Shown: piece by piece, positions 13,093 to 21,415 of the stretch
Numbering within the stretch: position 1 is the stretch's first letter
Layout: every line of letters starts with the position of its first letter
Assembly (NCBI GenBank): GCA_003221005.1
Contig: QHTZ01000055.1
Span: forward strand, 1-33,868
DNA length: 33,868 nucleotides
Origin: Gemmatimonadota bacterium
GTDB taxonomy: Bacteria; Gemmatimonadota; Gemmatimonadetes; Gemmatimonadales; GWC2-71-9
Direction of reading: 5' to 3'
Program-made: the position numbers and the translations under genes
The notes under the pieces: generated by a model
Database searches by the model: none
What the model saw: only the letters and a program-made list of their open reading frames with translations
What the model was told of the DNA's origin: nothing

Positions 13093-14925
13093 TCACAGCG
13101 CTGCCGGTTTCCCTGAGGTGCTCTGCCGCAGGCTTGCCGCACCGTTCCTGAAATAAAGGAAGAGCAGGCCGACGCTGGCGACGCTGGCGCCGTACTTGAG
13201 GGGGGCGGGAGCGTCGCTCGCCGACAGCAAGCCCTCGATCGTCCCCGCGATGGCGAGCAGCGAGACCACGGCGCCGATCATGCGGGCCGCGATGCGGCCC
13301 TCGACGACCAGGGCGTCCCGGCGGGTGCGATCGCCCGGGGCGATGAGCGCCCCGGCCAGGCGGAAGCCTGCCCCGGCCGCGACGCAGATCGCCGTCAGCT
13401 CCAGCACGCCGTGTCCCGCCACGAACGTCGCGAGATAGCTGGCCGCGTGGTAGTTGGCGAACAGCCCGAACCCCATGCCGAGCATTAGGCCGTTCTGGAC
13501 GAGCAGCCACGCCGTCAGGGTCCCGGCGAGCAGACCACCCACGAACACCCAGAAGGACACGACGACGTTGTTGCTGATGATCATCGAGGCGATCACGGGG
13601 AGGTCCCGCTCGTCCGACTGGGCGTACCCGACGCCGCGGGCCTGGTTCTCAGCGGCTTGCTCGGCCCGGCTGACCATGACCGGCATGAGCTCCTCGCCGA
13701 GTGCCGGGCGCTGGCGCATCATGGTGAACCCCACGAGCGCCGGCACGGCGAGGAGCAGGCCCGCGGCGGCGACGTAGCGGCGGGACGCGACCACAGCCGC
13801 CGGGAAGTCCCGCAGCAGGTAGCGGGCGACCGGGGCGCGGCGGTCTGAGCGACTCTGGTACAGGGCGTTGTGTCCCGCACTCACCAGGCGCTCGAGGTAC
13901 TCGATCACCGGCGGATCCACCCCATAGGTGCGGGCGCGCGCGAGGTCGGCGGCCACTTCGCGGTAACGCGCGGCGAACCCCGGAATCTCGGCCGCCGGAA
14001 GCCTCCCCACGCCCCTGCGCTCCACGCGCCGCGCCACCGCGTAGAACGCCTCCCAGGTGTCGCGCTTGCGGGCCAGGAAGCGCTCGGCCGTGACCGACGT
14101 CTGTCCGGCGCTCCCGGGCCGCGCCCGCGTCCCGAACCGGCTCGCCCGCCGGCGCTGCTCCGCGCCGTGCAGTTCAACGAGGTAGGCCTCGTCGTCGTTC
14201 CCCCTCCGCCCCGGCCCGCGCGGCACGCGCGTCTCGAAGCGGCGGACCAGCTCCGCTGTCGTGCGGGCCCGCAGTTCGGCGCTCAAGTCCGGCAGCCGGG
14301 CGACGAAGCGGTCGAGCAGCCGGTACTCAGCGTCCGAAAGCTCCGGGGGGCCTGGTTCGAGCACCTCGACCTCCCCGCCGCCGACGGCGCCGAGGCTCCA
14401 TTGGGTCGGGCGGTCGCGCACGACGATCGTGCCCGCCGCTATGTCGCCCAGCCGCTTATTGCTCTTGTGGAGGAAGACAAGCAGCAAGCCCGGGAGGAAC
14501 GGCAGCAGCGGGAACAGGCAGTCGAGCAGCCGAACCAGGTTGCGGATCACCGCCGCCGCCGGTGTTACGGGATGGCCGGTGTCCATCACCACGCGGAGGC
14601 CGAGGGCGCGTTTCCCCGGGGTGCGACCGCCGTTCAGCGCCTCGAACAGGGTGAAATAGAGGAAGAAGCTGAACACGTACAGCAGCAGCAGCAGGGCGAC
14701 GCCCCAGGGGTTGGCGCGGCCAGTGGCACTCTGCCCAAACACGCCGATGACCGCGGCGATCAGCATCAGCCCCAGCACCACGAGCGTCGTATCGAGCAGC
14801 GCCGCAGCCGCGCGCGAGCCCAGGCCAGCAAGCTCGACGTTGAGCTGCACGTGCTCCGGCGTTTCGATGCCGAGCCGCCGCCGCAGATCGAGCGGCGCCG
14901 GCGGGACTCGCGCGGGAGGGGTCAC
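13093..14925 (-). CDS. RDD domain-SpoIIM (stage II sporulation protein M) fusion membrane protein
   Basis: A 610-residue membrane protein. Residues about 30-172 form an RDD domain with helices near 43-63, 76-97 and 132-152, an arginine in GLGSRAAAALLDT, and LNGGRTPGKRALGLRV. Residues about 180-275 are a polar linker. From about 278 the SpoIIM-like part begins (ERFLARKRDTWEAF, then YREVAADLARAR), followed by helices and the conserved NNVVVSFWVFVGG, NGLMLGMGFG and HGVLELTAICVAAGAG. In most genomes these are two separate proteins beside MoxR and DUF58 genes. The gene starts at GTG 14925 with GAGG closely upstream and diverges from the MoxR series across 42 bases. No sporulation role is implied in this clade. 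A membrane-complex role with the divergent genes is inference. Confidence 0.9.
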   Translation of the reverse strand: MTPPARVPPAPLDLRRRLGIETPEHVQLNVELAGLGSRAAAALLDTTLVVLGLMLIAAVIGVFGQSATGRANPWGVALLLLLYVFSFFLYFTLFEALNGGRTPGKRALGLRVVMDTGHPVTPAAAVIRNLVRLLDCLFPLLPFLPGLLLVFLHKSNKRLGDIAAGTIVVRDRPTQWSLGAVGGGEVEVLEPGPPELSDAEYRLLDRFVARLPDLSAELRARTTAELVRRFETRVPRGPGRRGNDDEAYLVELHGAEQRRRASRFGTRARPGSAGQTSVTAERFLARKRDTWEAFYAVARRVERRGVGRLPAAEIPGFAARYREVAADLARARTYGVDPPVIEYLERLVSAGHNALYQSRSDRRAPVARYLLRDFPAAVVASRRYVAAAGLLLAVPALVGFTMMRQRPALGEELMPVMVSRAEQAAENQARGVGYAQSDERDLPVIASMIISNNVVVSFWVFVGGLLAGTLTAWLLVQNGLMLGMGFGLFANYHAASYLATFVAGHGVLELTAICVAAGAGFRLAGALIAPGDRTRRDALVVEGRIAARMIGAVVSLLAIAGTIEGLLSASDAPAPLKYGASVASVGLLFLYFRNGAASLRQSTSGKPAAL

Positions 14926-14967
14926 GTCCTCATCTTACCGCCGTCCTCTTCACGGAGCGAGTGCGGC

Positions 14968-15733
14968 ATGAGCGAGTTGCGGCCCATGGACGTCGGCGAA
15001 ATCCTCGACGGCGCCTTCACGATGTATCAGCGCCACTTTGGGCTGCTCGCGCAACTCGGGATCGCGGCCCTCTGGCTCCCGGTGGCGCTCACCACGTACA
15101 TCCGACTGTCGGGCGGGGAGCAGAGCCACCTCCTCCTCACCCTGGTGACTGTCGTGTGTCAATACTTCGCTGGGCTGGTCCTCACGGCCGGCGCAATCCG
15201 GGTCATCTCGGACTCGTACCTGGGGCGCGCCCCCCGGCTGGGGGACGCCCTGCGGCTCGGGACCGGGAAGATCTGGCCCCTGTTCCTCGTGGGTCTCGGG
15301 AAGGGGCTGGTGCTCGGGTTGTGCGTTGCGGTGGTGGGCGTCGCGACGGCGATCTTGGTCCCGGCCCTGGCGAGCGCGAAGGTGGCGGCGGCGCTGACGG
15401 CGGTGGGGCTGGTGGCGTTCGGCATCTGGCTGGTGGTCGTGGTCGCGTGCGGCTACGCGGTCACGACGCAGGTCGTCGTGCTCGAGGACTTGGGCAGCGC
15501 CTTTGACGCCTTCACGCGCTCGTGGGAGCTGACGAAGGGGTCACGGCGCAAGATCTTCTCGACGGCGCTCGTGGCGTTCGTCATCTTCGTGCTCCCCACG
15601 GGAGTGATGTCGGGGGTGCGGGACCTCGTGGCGGCGCGCTACCCCGTCGTGGGTCAGATCGCAGCGGTCCTCGCCGCGCTGCTGCCGATTATCATGACGC
15701 CGCTGCTACTCGCTCCGGCGCGCGCTCGACGAG
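14968..15733 (+). CDS. Polytopic membrane protein with disrupted 3' end
   Basis: ATG 14968 begins RPMDVGEILDGAFTMYQRHF, typical of the membrane-domain family annotated as glycerophosphodiester phosphodiesterase membrane domain-like. About five or six hydrophobic helices follow up to IIMTPLLLA near 15714. After that this frame becomes an Arg/Pro-rich nonsense-like stretch to a stop at 16338, while the neighbouring frame encodes the DUF4129 protein. Homologues would be expected to end with a final helix and a short tail, which is missing. Either a deletion or a single-base indel (biological or assembly) has joined the two genes. Formal in-frame length is 456 codons, but only the first about 249 look genuine. 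The catalytic phosphodiesterase domain is absent. Confidence 0.75.
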
Positions 15734-16303
15734 GTGTTCGCGCGCCCCGAATACCGGTGGGTGGCGACTCGCAACCCACTCGACTGGCTGCTCGGTCTGT
15801 GGCACCGGCTGCTCGCGCTGCTCGAGGGCCTGGGGCGCGCCCACCCTGTTACGTACCGACTGCTCGCGATCGGACTCGCCTTGCTGCTCGTCGGACTCGT
15901 CGTCCACATGGGCTATGTGGTGTGGCGCATCACGCGCCCCACGGTCCGCACCGAGCCGGCGGGCCCTGCCCGTGTAGGTGGCGATCGCCTGGACGCGCGC
16001 GCACACCTGGAGCGCGCCGAGGAGCTGGCGCGCCTGGGCCGTTACCCGGAGGCGCTGGCGCACCGGTTCCTGGCGGTCGTGCTGCAGCTCGACGCGCTTC
16101 GAGCCCTCACGTTCCATCCAGCGAAGACGCCCGCCGAGTACGTGGTCGAAGCGCGCCTCGACACGGCGGGGCGGGCATCGCTCGCCGACCTCGTCGGCCA
16201 GCTGTACCGGCATCTCTTCGGCGCGGTGCCGTGCGACGGGGACGCGTATCGGGCATTCGGGGCGGCGGCCGACGTGGTGCCTCTGCATGTCGCGTCGCAC
16301 TGA
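15734..16303 (+). CDS. DUF4129 domain protein (5' end uncertain)
   Basis: The first available start is GTG 15734, giving 189 residues: VFARPEYRW, a loop, one membrane helix (about 43-65), then the DUF4129 domain (about 88-180) with HLERAEELARLGRYPEALAHRFLAV and TPAEYVVEAR. Codons just upstream in this frame read RRALDEVFARPEYRW back to a stop at 15695-15697, and RALDEVFARP looks like conserved sequence. The real N-terminus, normally a signal peptide, has therefore been lost or frameshifted. DUF4129 domains occur at the C-terminus of transglutaminase-like proteins and in MoxR/DUF58 clusters. The 3' end overlaps the DUF4350 gene by 17 bases. Confidence 0.8.
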   Translation: MFARPEYRWVATRNPLDWLLGLWHRLLALLEGLGRAHPVTYRLLAIGLALLLVGLVVHMGYVVWRITRPTVRTEPAGPARVGGDRLDARAHLERAEELARLGRYPEALAHRFLAVVLQLDALRALTFHPAKTPAEYVVEARLDTAGRASLADLVGQLYRHLFGAVPCDGDAYRAFGAAADVVPLHVASH

Positions 16304-17510
16304 GCTGTGGTGGGTGCTGCTCCTCGCGGGGGCGGTGACGGTCGCGGCCATCGCGGGGCTGAGGCACGGTACGCCGCCGCCCGACGTGGACTACCGGACC
16401 TCGGCATTCCTCAGCGGGCCGCGCGGGAGCAAGGCCCTGTACGAGGTGCTCGCTCGGCTCCGTTTCCCGGTCGAGCGGCGCCGCGCGCCGCTGTTCGAAC
16501 TCACCCGCGCCACGGCGCGGCGCCCCGCGGTGCTGCTCGTGCTGGGTCCCGTCATTCCGCTGCTCCCGGCCGAGCTCGCGCAGGTGGCGCGCTTCGCCCA
16601 CACGGGCGGCTCGGTAGTCGCTGCGGCGGGTGGCGGAGGTATCGCGCGCTGCGCCGGGTGGCGCCCGCGCCATGCCCCGAGCCCGTTTCTCGACGACACC
16701 ATTGGCGTCCTCCCCCCGCGGCCGGGGCTCGGGCTCCCTCCGGTCGCCAACGTGCTCGAGCCGGTGGTCGCCGCCGAGCAGCAATCGAAGGTGGACGAAT
16801 GCCGGCTGCTGGTGCCGTCGGCGCGGGACACGCTGCTTGCGGCGCGGGACGGGAGTCCCGTCGCCTTGCGACTGCGCTACGCGGGGGGTGGCAGCATCGT
16901 CCTCTGGGCGGACCAAGGCTACTTCCGCAACAGCGCCTGGCGTGAGGGGAGCGTGCCGTATTTCGTAGCCCCATTGCTGACGCCGGCGCAGCCCGGCCTG
17001 ATCGTCTGGGACGAATACCACCAGGGCTTCGGCGAGGAGGTGTCGCTGGCTGCGACGACGCTCGATTGGCTGGTCAGCACGCCGGGCGGGTGGGCGCTGC
17101 TCCAGCTCATCGGTGTGCTCCTTGTCGCGCTTGCCGTAGCGGCGGTGCGGTTCGGCCCGGCGCGACCCGCCGTGGAGCGGCGCCGCCGCTCGCCGCTCGA
17201 GCATCTGGAGGCCCTCGCCGCCGGGCTCGAGGGCGCGGCGGGAGTCGACACCGCTCTGCAGCTCACGGTCGCGGGGCTGCGGCGGCGCCTCTCTCGGACA
17301 GGGCGGGAGCGAACGCCGCCTGGCGGCGAGCGGCAGTGGCTCGCCGCGCTCGAGTTGGCCCTGCCGACCCCGCGCGGCCGCGCCGCGGTACGTCGCCTCG
17401 AGCGGTCCGTCAGCGAACCCGGGGGCGTGGAGCGGGTGCTCGCCGCCGCCCAAGCCGTGGAGGACGTGTGGGAGGAGCTTCGCCCGCGCACGACGCGCGA
17501 CGCATCCTAG
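16287..17510 (+). CDS. DUF4350 domain membrane protein
   Basis: A 407-residue protein starting at ATG 16287. A signal-anchor helix (8-25) is followed by an extracytoplasmic DUF4350 domain (about 33-250) with YRTSAFLSGPRGSKALYEVLARL, GSVVAAAGG, and WDEYHQGFG (241-249), and a second membrane helix (about 268-287). The C-terminal 115 residues are helical and probably cytoplasmic. The domain is related to GATase-like Rossmann folds, but no catalytic cysteine pattern is evident. It stands between DUF4129 and MoxR genes, a conserved order in many phyla. Its biochemical role is unknown. It overlaps the previous gene by 17 bases and the next by about 43. Confidence 0.85.
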   Translation: MSRRTELWWVLLLAGAVTVAAIAGLRHGTPPPDVDYRTSAFLSGPRGSKALYEVLARLRFPVERRRAPLFELTRATARRPAVLLVLGPVIPLLPAELAQVARFAHTGGSVVAAAGGGGIARCAGWRPRHAPSPFLDDTIGVLPPRPGLGLPPVANVLEPVVAAEQQSKVDECRLLVPSARDTLLAARDGSPVALRLRYAGGGSIVLWADQGYFRNSAWREGSVPYFVAPLLTPAQPGLIVWDEYHQGFGEEVSLAATTLDWLVSTPGGWALLQLIGVLLVALAVAAVRFGPARPAVERRRRSPLEHLEALAAGLEGAAGVDTALQLTVAGLRRRLSRTGRERTPPGGERQWLAALELALPTPRGRAAVRRLERSVSEPGGVERVLAAAQAVEDVWEELRPRTTRDAS

Positions 17511-18424
17511 ACGCTGTGCGGCTGGTGGTGCTCGGCCAGGACGGCGCGACGCGGGAGGCGCTCATCTGTCTACTCGCCCGCGGCCATGTGCTGCTGGAGG
17601 GCGTGCCCGGCACTGCCAAGACGCTGCTGGTGCGGACTCTGGCGCTCGCCCTTCAGGTCCGCTTTCAACGCATCCAGTTCACCCCTGACCTCATGCCCGC
17701 GGACATCACCGGCATTTCGCTGCTCTCGGGCACGCACGAATTCACTTTCCGGCCCGGCCCGGTGTTTGCCGATCTGGTGCTCGCGGACGAGATCAACCGC
17801 GCCCCCGCGAAGACACAGGCCGCGTTGCTCGAAGCGATGCAGGAGCGCACCGTCACCGTGGACGGCACGGCGCACCCCCTCTCCGACGTCTTTACCGTGT
17901 TCGCGACGCAGAACCCGATCGAGTTCGAGGGCACGTATCCGCTCCCTGAAGCCGAGCTCGACCGCTTCATGATGAAGGTGCTGATTGGATACCCCGCGGC
18001 GGGGTTGGAGCAGGGGATCCTCACGCGCTATGTCGGGGGGTTCGAGGCCGACCGGCCCGCGACGTACGGGGTGACCGCGGTGACCGATGCCGCCGGGCTC
18101 GAGCGGCTGCGCCGGGCCGTGGAGGCGGTGCGGGTGGAGCCCCAGATCACCGCCTACATCACGGCCATCGTGCGGGCGACGCGCGAGGCGGCGTCGCTCA
18201 CGCTGGGGGCAAGCCCGCGCGCCGGCGTGGCGCTGCTCAAGGCCGCACGGGCTGGCGCGCTGCTCGCGGAGCGCGACTACGTGATCCCCGACGACGTAAA
18301 GGGGATGGCGCCAGCGGTGCTGCGGCACCGCGTGAGCGTCGCCCCGGAGCTCGAGCTCGAAGGCGTGACGCCCGATGCCGCCCTCCAGGCCGTGCTCGAC
18401 AAGACCGAGGTGCCGACGACGTGA
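17468..18424 (+). CDS. MoxR-family AAA+ ATPase
   Basis: A chaperone-like AAA+ ATPase of 318 residues if GTG 17468 is used. That start keeps the first helix before VVLGQDGATREAL, and a later GTG (17516) would truncate it. Walker A is GVPGTAKT (45-52), Walker B LVLADEIN (103-110), sensor 1 ATQNP (146-150) and the MoxR-typical EGTYPLPEAELDRFMMK follows. The C-terminal lid ends with the arginine-rich ASPRAGVALLKAARA and YVIPDDVKG. MoxR proteins work with vWA-containing partners to mature or remodel protein complexes, and the coupled DUF58 protein is the likely partner. It overlaps DUF4350 by 43 bases and DUF58 by four (GTGA). Confidence 0.93.
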   Translation: MGGASPAHDARRILDAVRLVVLGQDGATREALICLLARGHVLLEGVPGTAKTLLVRTLALALQVRFQRIQFTPDLMPADITGISLLSGTHEFTFRPGPVFADLVLADEINRAPAKTQAALLEAMQERTVTVDGTAHPLSDVFTVFATQNPIEFEGTYPLPEAELDRFMMKVLIGYPAAGLEQGILTRYVGGFEADRPATYGVTAVTDAAGLERLRRAVEAVRVEPQITAYITAIVRATREAASLTLGASPRAGVALLKAARAGALLAERDYVIPDDVKGMAPAVLRHRVSVAPELELEGVTPDAALQAVLDKTEVPTT

Positions 18425-19740
18425 TCCTGCCGACGCGGCGCGCGCTGGCGCTCGGCGCAGCCCTGTCGGTGGTCGGTGTGCTCGGCTTCCGCGCGCCGCG
18501 CGCGCTCGACGCCATGCTGGTCGCCGACCTGGCGCTCGTGCTGGGCATCTGGCTCGACGCGAGCCGCGCCGTCCGTCCCGGGTCGCCCGATCTCGTGGTG
18601 CAGCGCGAAGTGGCACCCGCCTTCTCGGTCGGCCGGGTGGGCACGGTCGTCTATCGCTGGATCAACCGCTCGCGCCGGCGGCTCCGGCTCCGGGTGCGCG
18701 AGGTCCGGCCGGACATCCTGGGCGGGACGCAACGCCCGCGGGGCGTGTCGGTCGGCCCACGCGGCGAGGCCCGCGAGACGCTTCCCGTGATGCCTGTACG
18801 TCGGGGCCGCGAGCGGGCTGGAGCGATGGTCGCAGACAGCACGGGCCCGCTCGGGCTCGGCCGGCAGCGAGAGTGGATCGCTCTCCCGTGGGACGCGGTG
18901 GCGTACCCGCCGCTCGTGTCGGTGCGGCTCCGCAGCTCGGTGGCACAGCCGCGGCGGCGCCGTGAGCCGGGCGTTACGCCTGTCCGCCGGCTGGGCGAGG
19001 GACGCCTGTTCGAGTCGTTGCGGGAGTGGGTGCCGGGCGACGACATCCGTCATATCGACTGGAAGGCGACAGCCCGGCGCCGCAAGGTGATCGCCCGGCA
19101 GTACGAAGCGGAGCGGCGCCAGCATGTGCTGCTCGTGCTCGACACGGGGCGGCTGCTGACCGCGGAGATCGCGGGCGTCGCCCGTATGGACTACGTGGTG
19201 CAGGCGGCGCTTGAGCTGGCCTACACTGCGACGCAGCACGACGACAACGTGGGCATCATGGCGTTCGCCGACGGCGTGCAGCACTTTGTCCCCCCCGAAC
19301 GCGGCCGGCGCGGTCTGAAGGGCGTGGTGGACGTGCTCGCGGTCGTGGAGCCGCGTCTCGTCGAGCCCGACTATCCCGGCGCGTTCCGCTATCTCGCGGT
19401 GCGCAACCGCAGGCGCGCGCTCACGCTGCTGTTCACCGATGTGATCGCTCGCTTCGCCTCCGAGGCCCTGGTGGCGAGCGTCGGCTCGCTGCGCCCTCGC
19501 CACCTCCCCCTGGCCGTGACCCTCCGCAACCCCGAGCTCGACGCCGTCGCCGCCTTGCGCCCCCGCGAGCCCCGCGACGCGTTCCGGAAGGCTGCAGCCG
19601 AGGAGTTGCTACACGCGCGGGAGGAAGCGTTGACGCACATGCGGCGAGCGGGCGTGCTGGTGCTCGACGTCGCGCCCCAACGCGCGGCCCAGGCGGTGGT
19701 CGCGCAGTACCTCGATTTGAAGCGGCGGGGGCGTCTCTAG
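18421..19740 (+). CDS. DUF58 protein with von Willebrand A-like fold
   Basis: A 439-residue protein starting at GTG 18421 within the MoxR stop. Two helices at about 9-25 and 29-46 anchor it in the membrane. The DUF58 signature REWVPGDDIRHIDWKATAR (201-219) is followed by the vWA-like strand HVLLVLDTGRLL (235-246). The metal-ion site is DTGRL rather than DxSxS, so metal binding may be changed. DUF58 proteins accompany MoxR ATPases almost universally and are thought to act as their adaptor. A long helical tail (from about 350) ends in basic residues. The next gene begins 34 bases later. Confidence 0.92.
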   Translation: MILPTRRALALGAALSVVGVLGFRAPRALDAMLVADLALVLGIWLDASRAVRPGSPDLVVQREVAPAFSVGRVGTVVYRWINRSRRRLRLRVREVRPDILGGTQRPRGVSVGPRGEARETLPVMPVRRGRERAGAMVADSTGPLGLGRQREWIALPWDAVAYPPLVSVRLRSSVAQPRRRREPGVTPVRRLGEGRLFESLREWVPGDDIRHIDWKATARRRKVIARQYEAERRQHVLLVLDTGRLLTAEIAGVARMDYVVQAALELAYTATQHDDNVGIMAFADGVQHFVPPERGRRGLKGVVDVLAVVEPRLVEPDYPGAFRYLAVRNRRRALTLLFTDVIARFASEALVASVGSLRPRHLPLAVTLRNPELDAVAALRPREPRDAFRKAAAEELLHAREEALTHMRRAGVLVLDVAPQRAAQAVVAQYLDLKRRGRL

Positions 19741-19746
19741 TAGATT
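19717..19746 (+). promoter_or_regulatory. Candidate promoter for the Ser/Thr kinase operon
   Basis: TTGAAG (19717-19722), an 18-base spacer and TAGATT (19741-19746) overlap the end of the DUF58 gene. Both boxes match consensus at four of six positions. Transcription would start near 19753, about 22 bases before ATG 19775. The kinase operon could therefore be transcribed separately from the MoxR series. Confidence 0.35.
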
Positions 19747-19774
19747 GGGGCCGGCCTTCGCCGGATTGGCGCAC

Positions 19775-21415
19775 ATGCGAGCCGGACCCCCGATCACGCT
19801 GGCCGTGGCACTGTGCAGCGGCGCAACCGCCGCGACCTGCGTCTTTCCGACCGAGCGCGACTCGTCGGTGCACGTCAGTTTGACCAAGATCCCCATCCTG
19901 TTCCGCGGCGAGGACACGGTCGCCACGGCACGGGCCTGGCAGATGGTCGGGCCAGGCGATTCCCAGCCGATCCCGAACGTCGTATTTGTCTGGTCCAGCA
20001 GCAACCCGAGCGTCGCGACGGTGGACGGCGCCGGTCACATCGTCGGCGTGACGTCCGGGACCGTGATCATCACCGCGGCGGCGGCGAACTTCGACAAGCA
20101 GGCGCGGGCGGCGGCCGACACGCTGCGGGTGGCCGCCCCGCTAGAGATCGACAGTCTCCGGCCAAAGGGCGTGAAGTACGGCGAGATATTGTCTATCTAC
20201 GGCGTGGGGGTCGACTCGATCTTCTCGGCGTCGCTCGCCGGCGCCCAGCTCATCCGCGTGCCGTTTGCGGACACCCAGTTCGCGGGCGGCACCGAGCGTT
20301 CGAAGTGGTGGGTACCGCCGCCCGCCCATACGGACACGCTGTTCTTCCTCGGGATTTCGGGCCCCAACGGCATCTTTGGCTTCTTTCACGGCGACACCAC
20401 CCGGGTCACCGAGGTGGATCTCTTTGAGCCGAACGACATCATACCTACTACGATCAGCCTGAACGCGCCGCCGCCGTTCGCCGTGTTTCCGACGCTCGAG
20501 TTCACGAATCCGGCCCTCGCGTTCGAGCCCATCAAGCGTCCCGCGCTTGCGGGGTCGGACTGGTACCGTTTTACGCACGCGGGGGCGCGCGACGTGACGA
20601 TCATTCTCAGTGCGCCACAGATCGCTCGCACCTTCTCTACCTTCCTCACCGACTCGCTCATCTGGGACCCGGCGAAACAGACCTACACCATCGGTCCTGA
20701 CTCCTGGACATTCGGTCCCAAGTCGCACGTCTGTCACGGAGTCCCCTGGGCCCCCGCCGCCTCCCCCTCCACCTCCATGCCGGATGAGGCACCCGCGGAC
20801 TCCACGATCGTGGCGTTCAAGAACCTGAGCCTGCCCCACGACTTCCTGGATGCCGTCGCGGTCTATACCGCACAGGGACGCTACGGGCTGACGGTGATCA
20901 CCGGGTACCAGAGCGAGCTACCGGCGGACAGTCACGAGGACGACAACTCGTGTAACGCCGCGGACTCTCGTCAGGTGTTCGCTGTCCCGTTTCGCGACAC
21001 GCTGGCGATCGAGAACCCGCACGACGTGGACTGGATCCGTTTCACTGTCGCCAGCCTGGGCAACTATCAGTTCCGGCTCCACGCGTTCCCGGGCGTCCAC
21101 CCCGACTCGCTGAAGGACCTCGATCTCTACGTGGTCAAGGTGCCCAATCCCGGGGACCCGTCTCTCTCGATCATCATGGCGGACACCGCTGCGGGCTCGG
21201 ACGTAAACCGCACGGTCGTAGGGCTTGCTGCGGGGAGCTACTACGCGGTGGTGGTCGACTTCGCGGGGACGGCCACGATGTACGAGATATGCGCCGCGCC
21301 GCTGCTCGGTTCCTGCAGCACAAGCTTCCCCGCGCCGCCCCTGTCCACCGGCGCTAGCACCGTGCGGCAGCGGTCCGCTCAGGCACCCCTCCTCCTGCCG
21401 AGCCCGCGCCCATGA
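19775..21415 (+). CDS. Secreted protein with bacterial Ig-like and two PPC-like domains
   Basis: A 546-residue exported protein. The N-terminus (MRAGPPITLAVALCSG) is a signal peptide; the cysteines there do not make a proper lipobox. Residues about 45-120 form a Big_2-type Ig-like domain (WSSSNPSVATVDGAGHIVGV). Residues 123-165 resemble an IPT/TIG strand pair. Two pre-peptidase C-terminal (PPC)-like domains follow: DLFEPND...SDWYRFTHAG (215-280) and DSHEDDNSCNAAD...DVDWIRFTVASLG...DLDLYVVK (385-508). These modules bind or cap surface polymers or proteases; no enzyme domain is visible. The stop overlaps the kinase start by four bases, so it probably supplies the outside part of the kinase system. 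Confidence 0.85.
   Translation: MRAGPPITLAVALCSGATAATCVFPTERDSSVHVSLTKIPILFRGEDTVATARAWQMVGPGDSQPIPNVVFVWSSSNPSVATVDGAGHIVGVTSGTVIITAAAANFDKQARAAADTLRVAAPLEIDSLRPKGVKYGEILSIYGVGVDSIFSASLAGAQLIRVPFADTQFAGGTERSKWWVPPPAHTDTLFFLGISGPNGIFGFFHGDTTRVTEVDLFEPNDIIPTTISLNAPPPFAVFPTLEFTNPALAFEPIKRPALAGSDWYRFTHAGARDVTIILSAPQIARTFSTFLTDSLIWDPAKQTYTIGPDSWTFGPKSHVCHGVPWAPAASPSTSMPDEAPADSTIVAFKNLSLPHDFLDAVAVYTAQGRYGLTVITGYQSELPADSHEDDNSCNAADSRQVFAVPFRDTLAIENPHDVDWIRFTVASLGNYQFRLHAFPGVHPDSLKDLDLYVVKVPNPGDPSLSIIMADTAAGSDVNRTVVGLAAGSYYAVVVDFAGTATMYEICAAPLLGSCSTSFPAPPLSTGASTVRQRSAQAPLLLPSPRP

Noticed and set aside
12962-13156. A 64-codon plus-strand frame overlapping the mini-protein stop by four bases
   Set aside because: The product is Pro/Arg-rich low complexity that simply translates the C-run (quadruplex) tract and the 3' end of the opposite gene.
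15720-16338. Continuation of the membrane-protein frame beyond the damaged junction
   Set aside because: It is Arg/Ala/Pro-rich and overlaps the DUF4129 frame, whose product has a membrane helix and recognisable domain.
16107-17453. A 448-codon minus-strand open frame opposite DUF4129/DUF4350
   Set aside because: Arg/Gln/Pro-rich shadow translation; the plus-strand genes fit a conserved cluster order.
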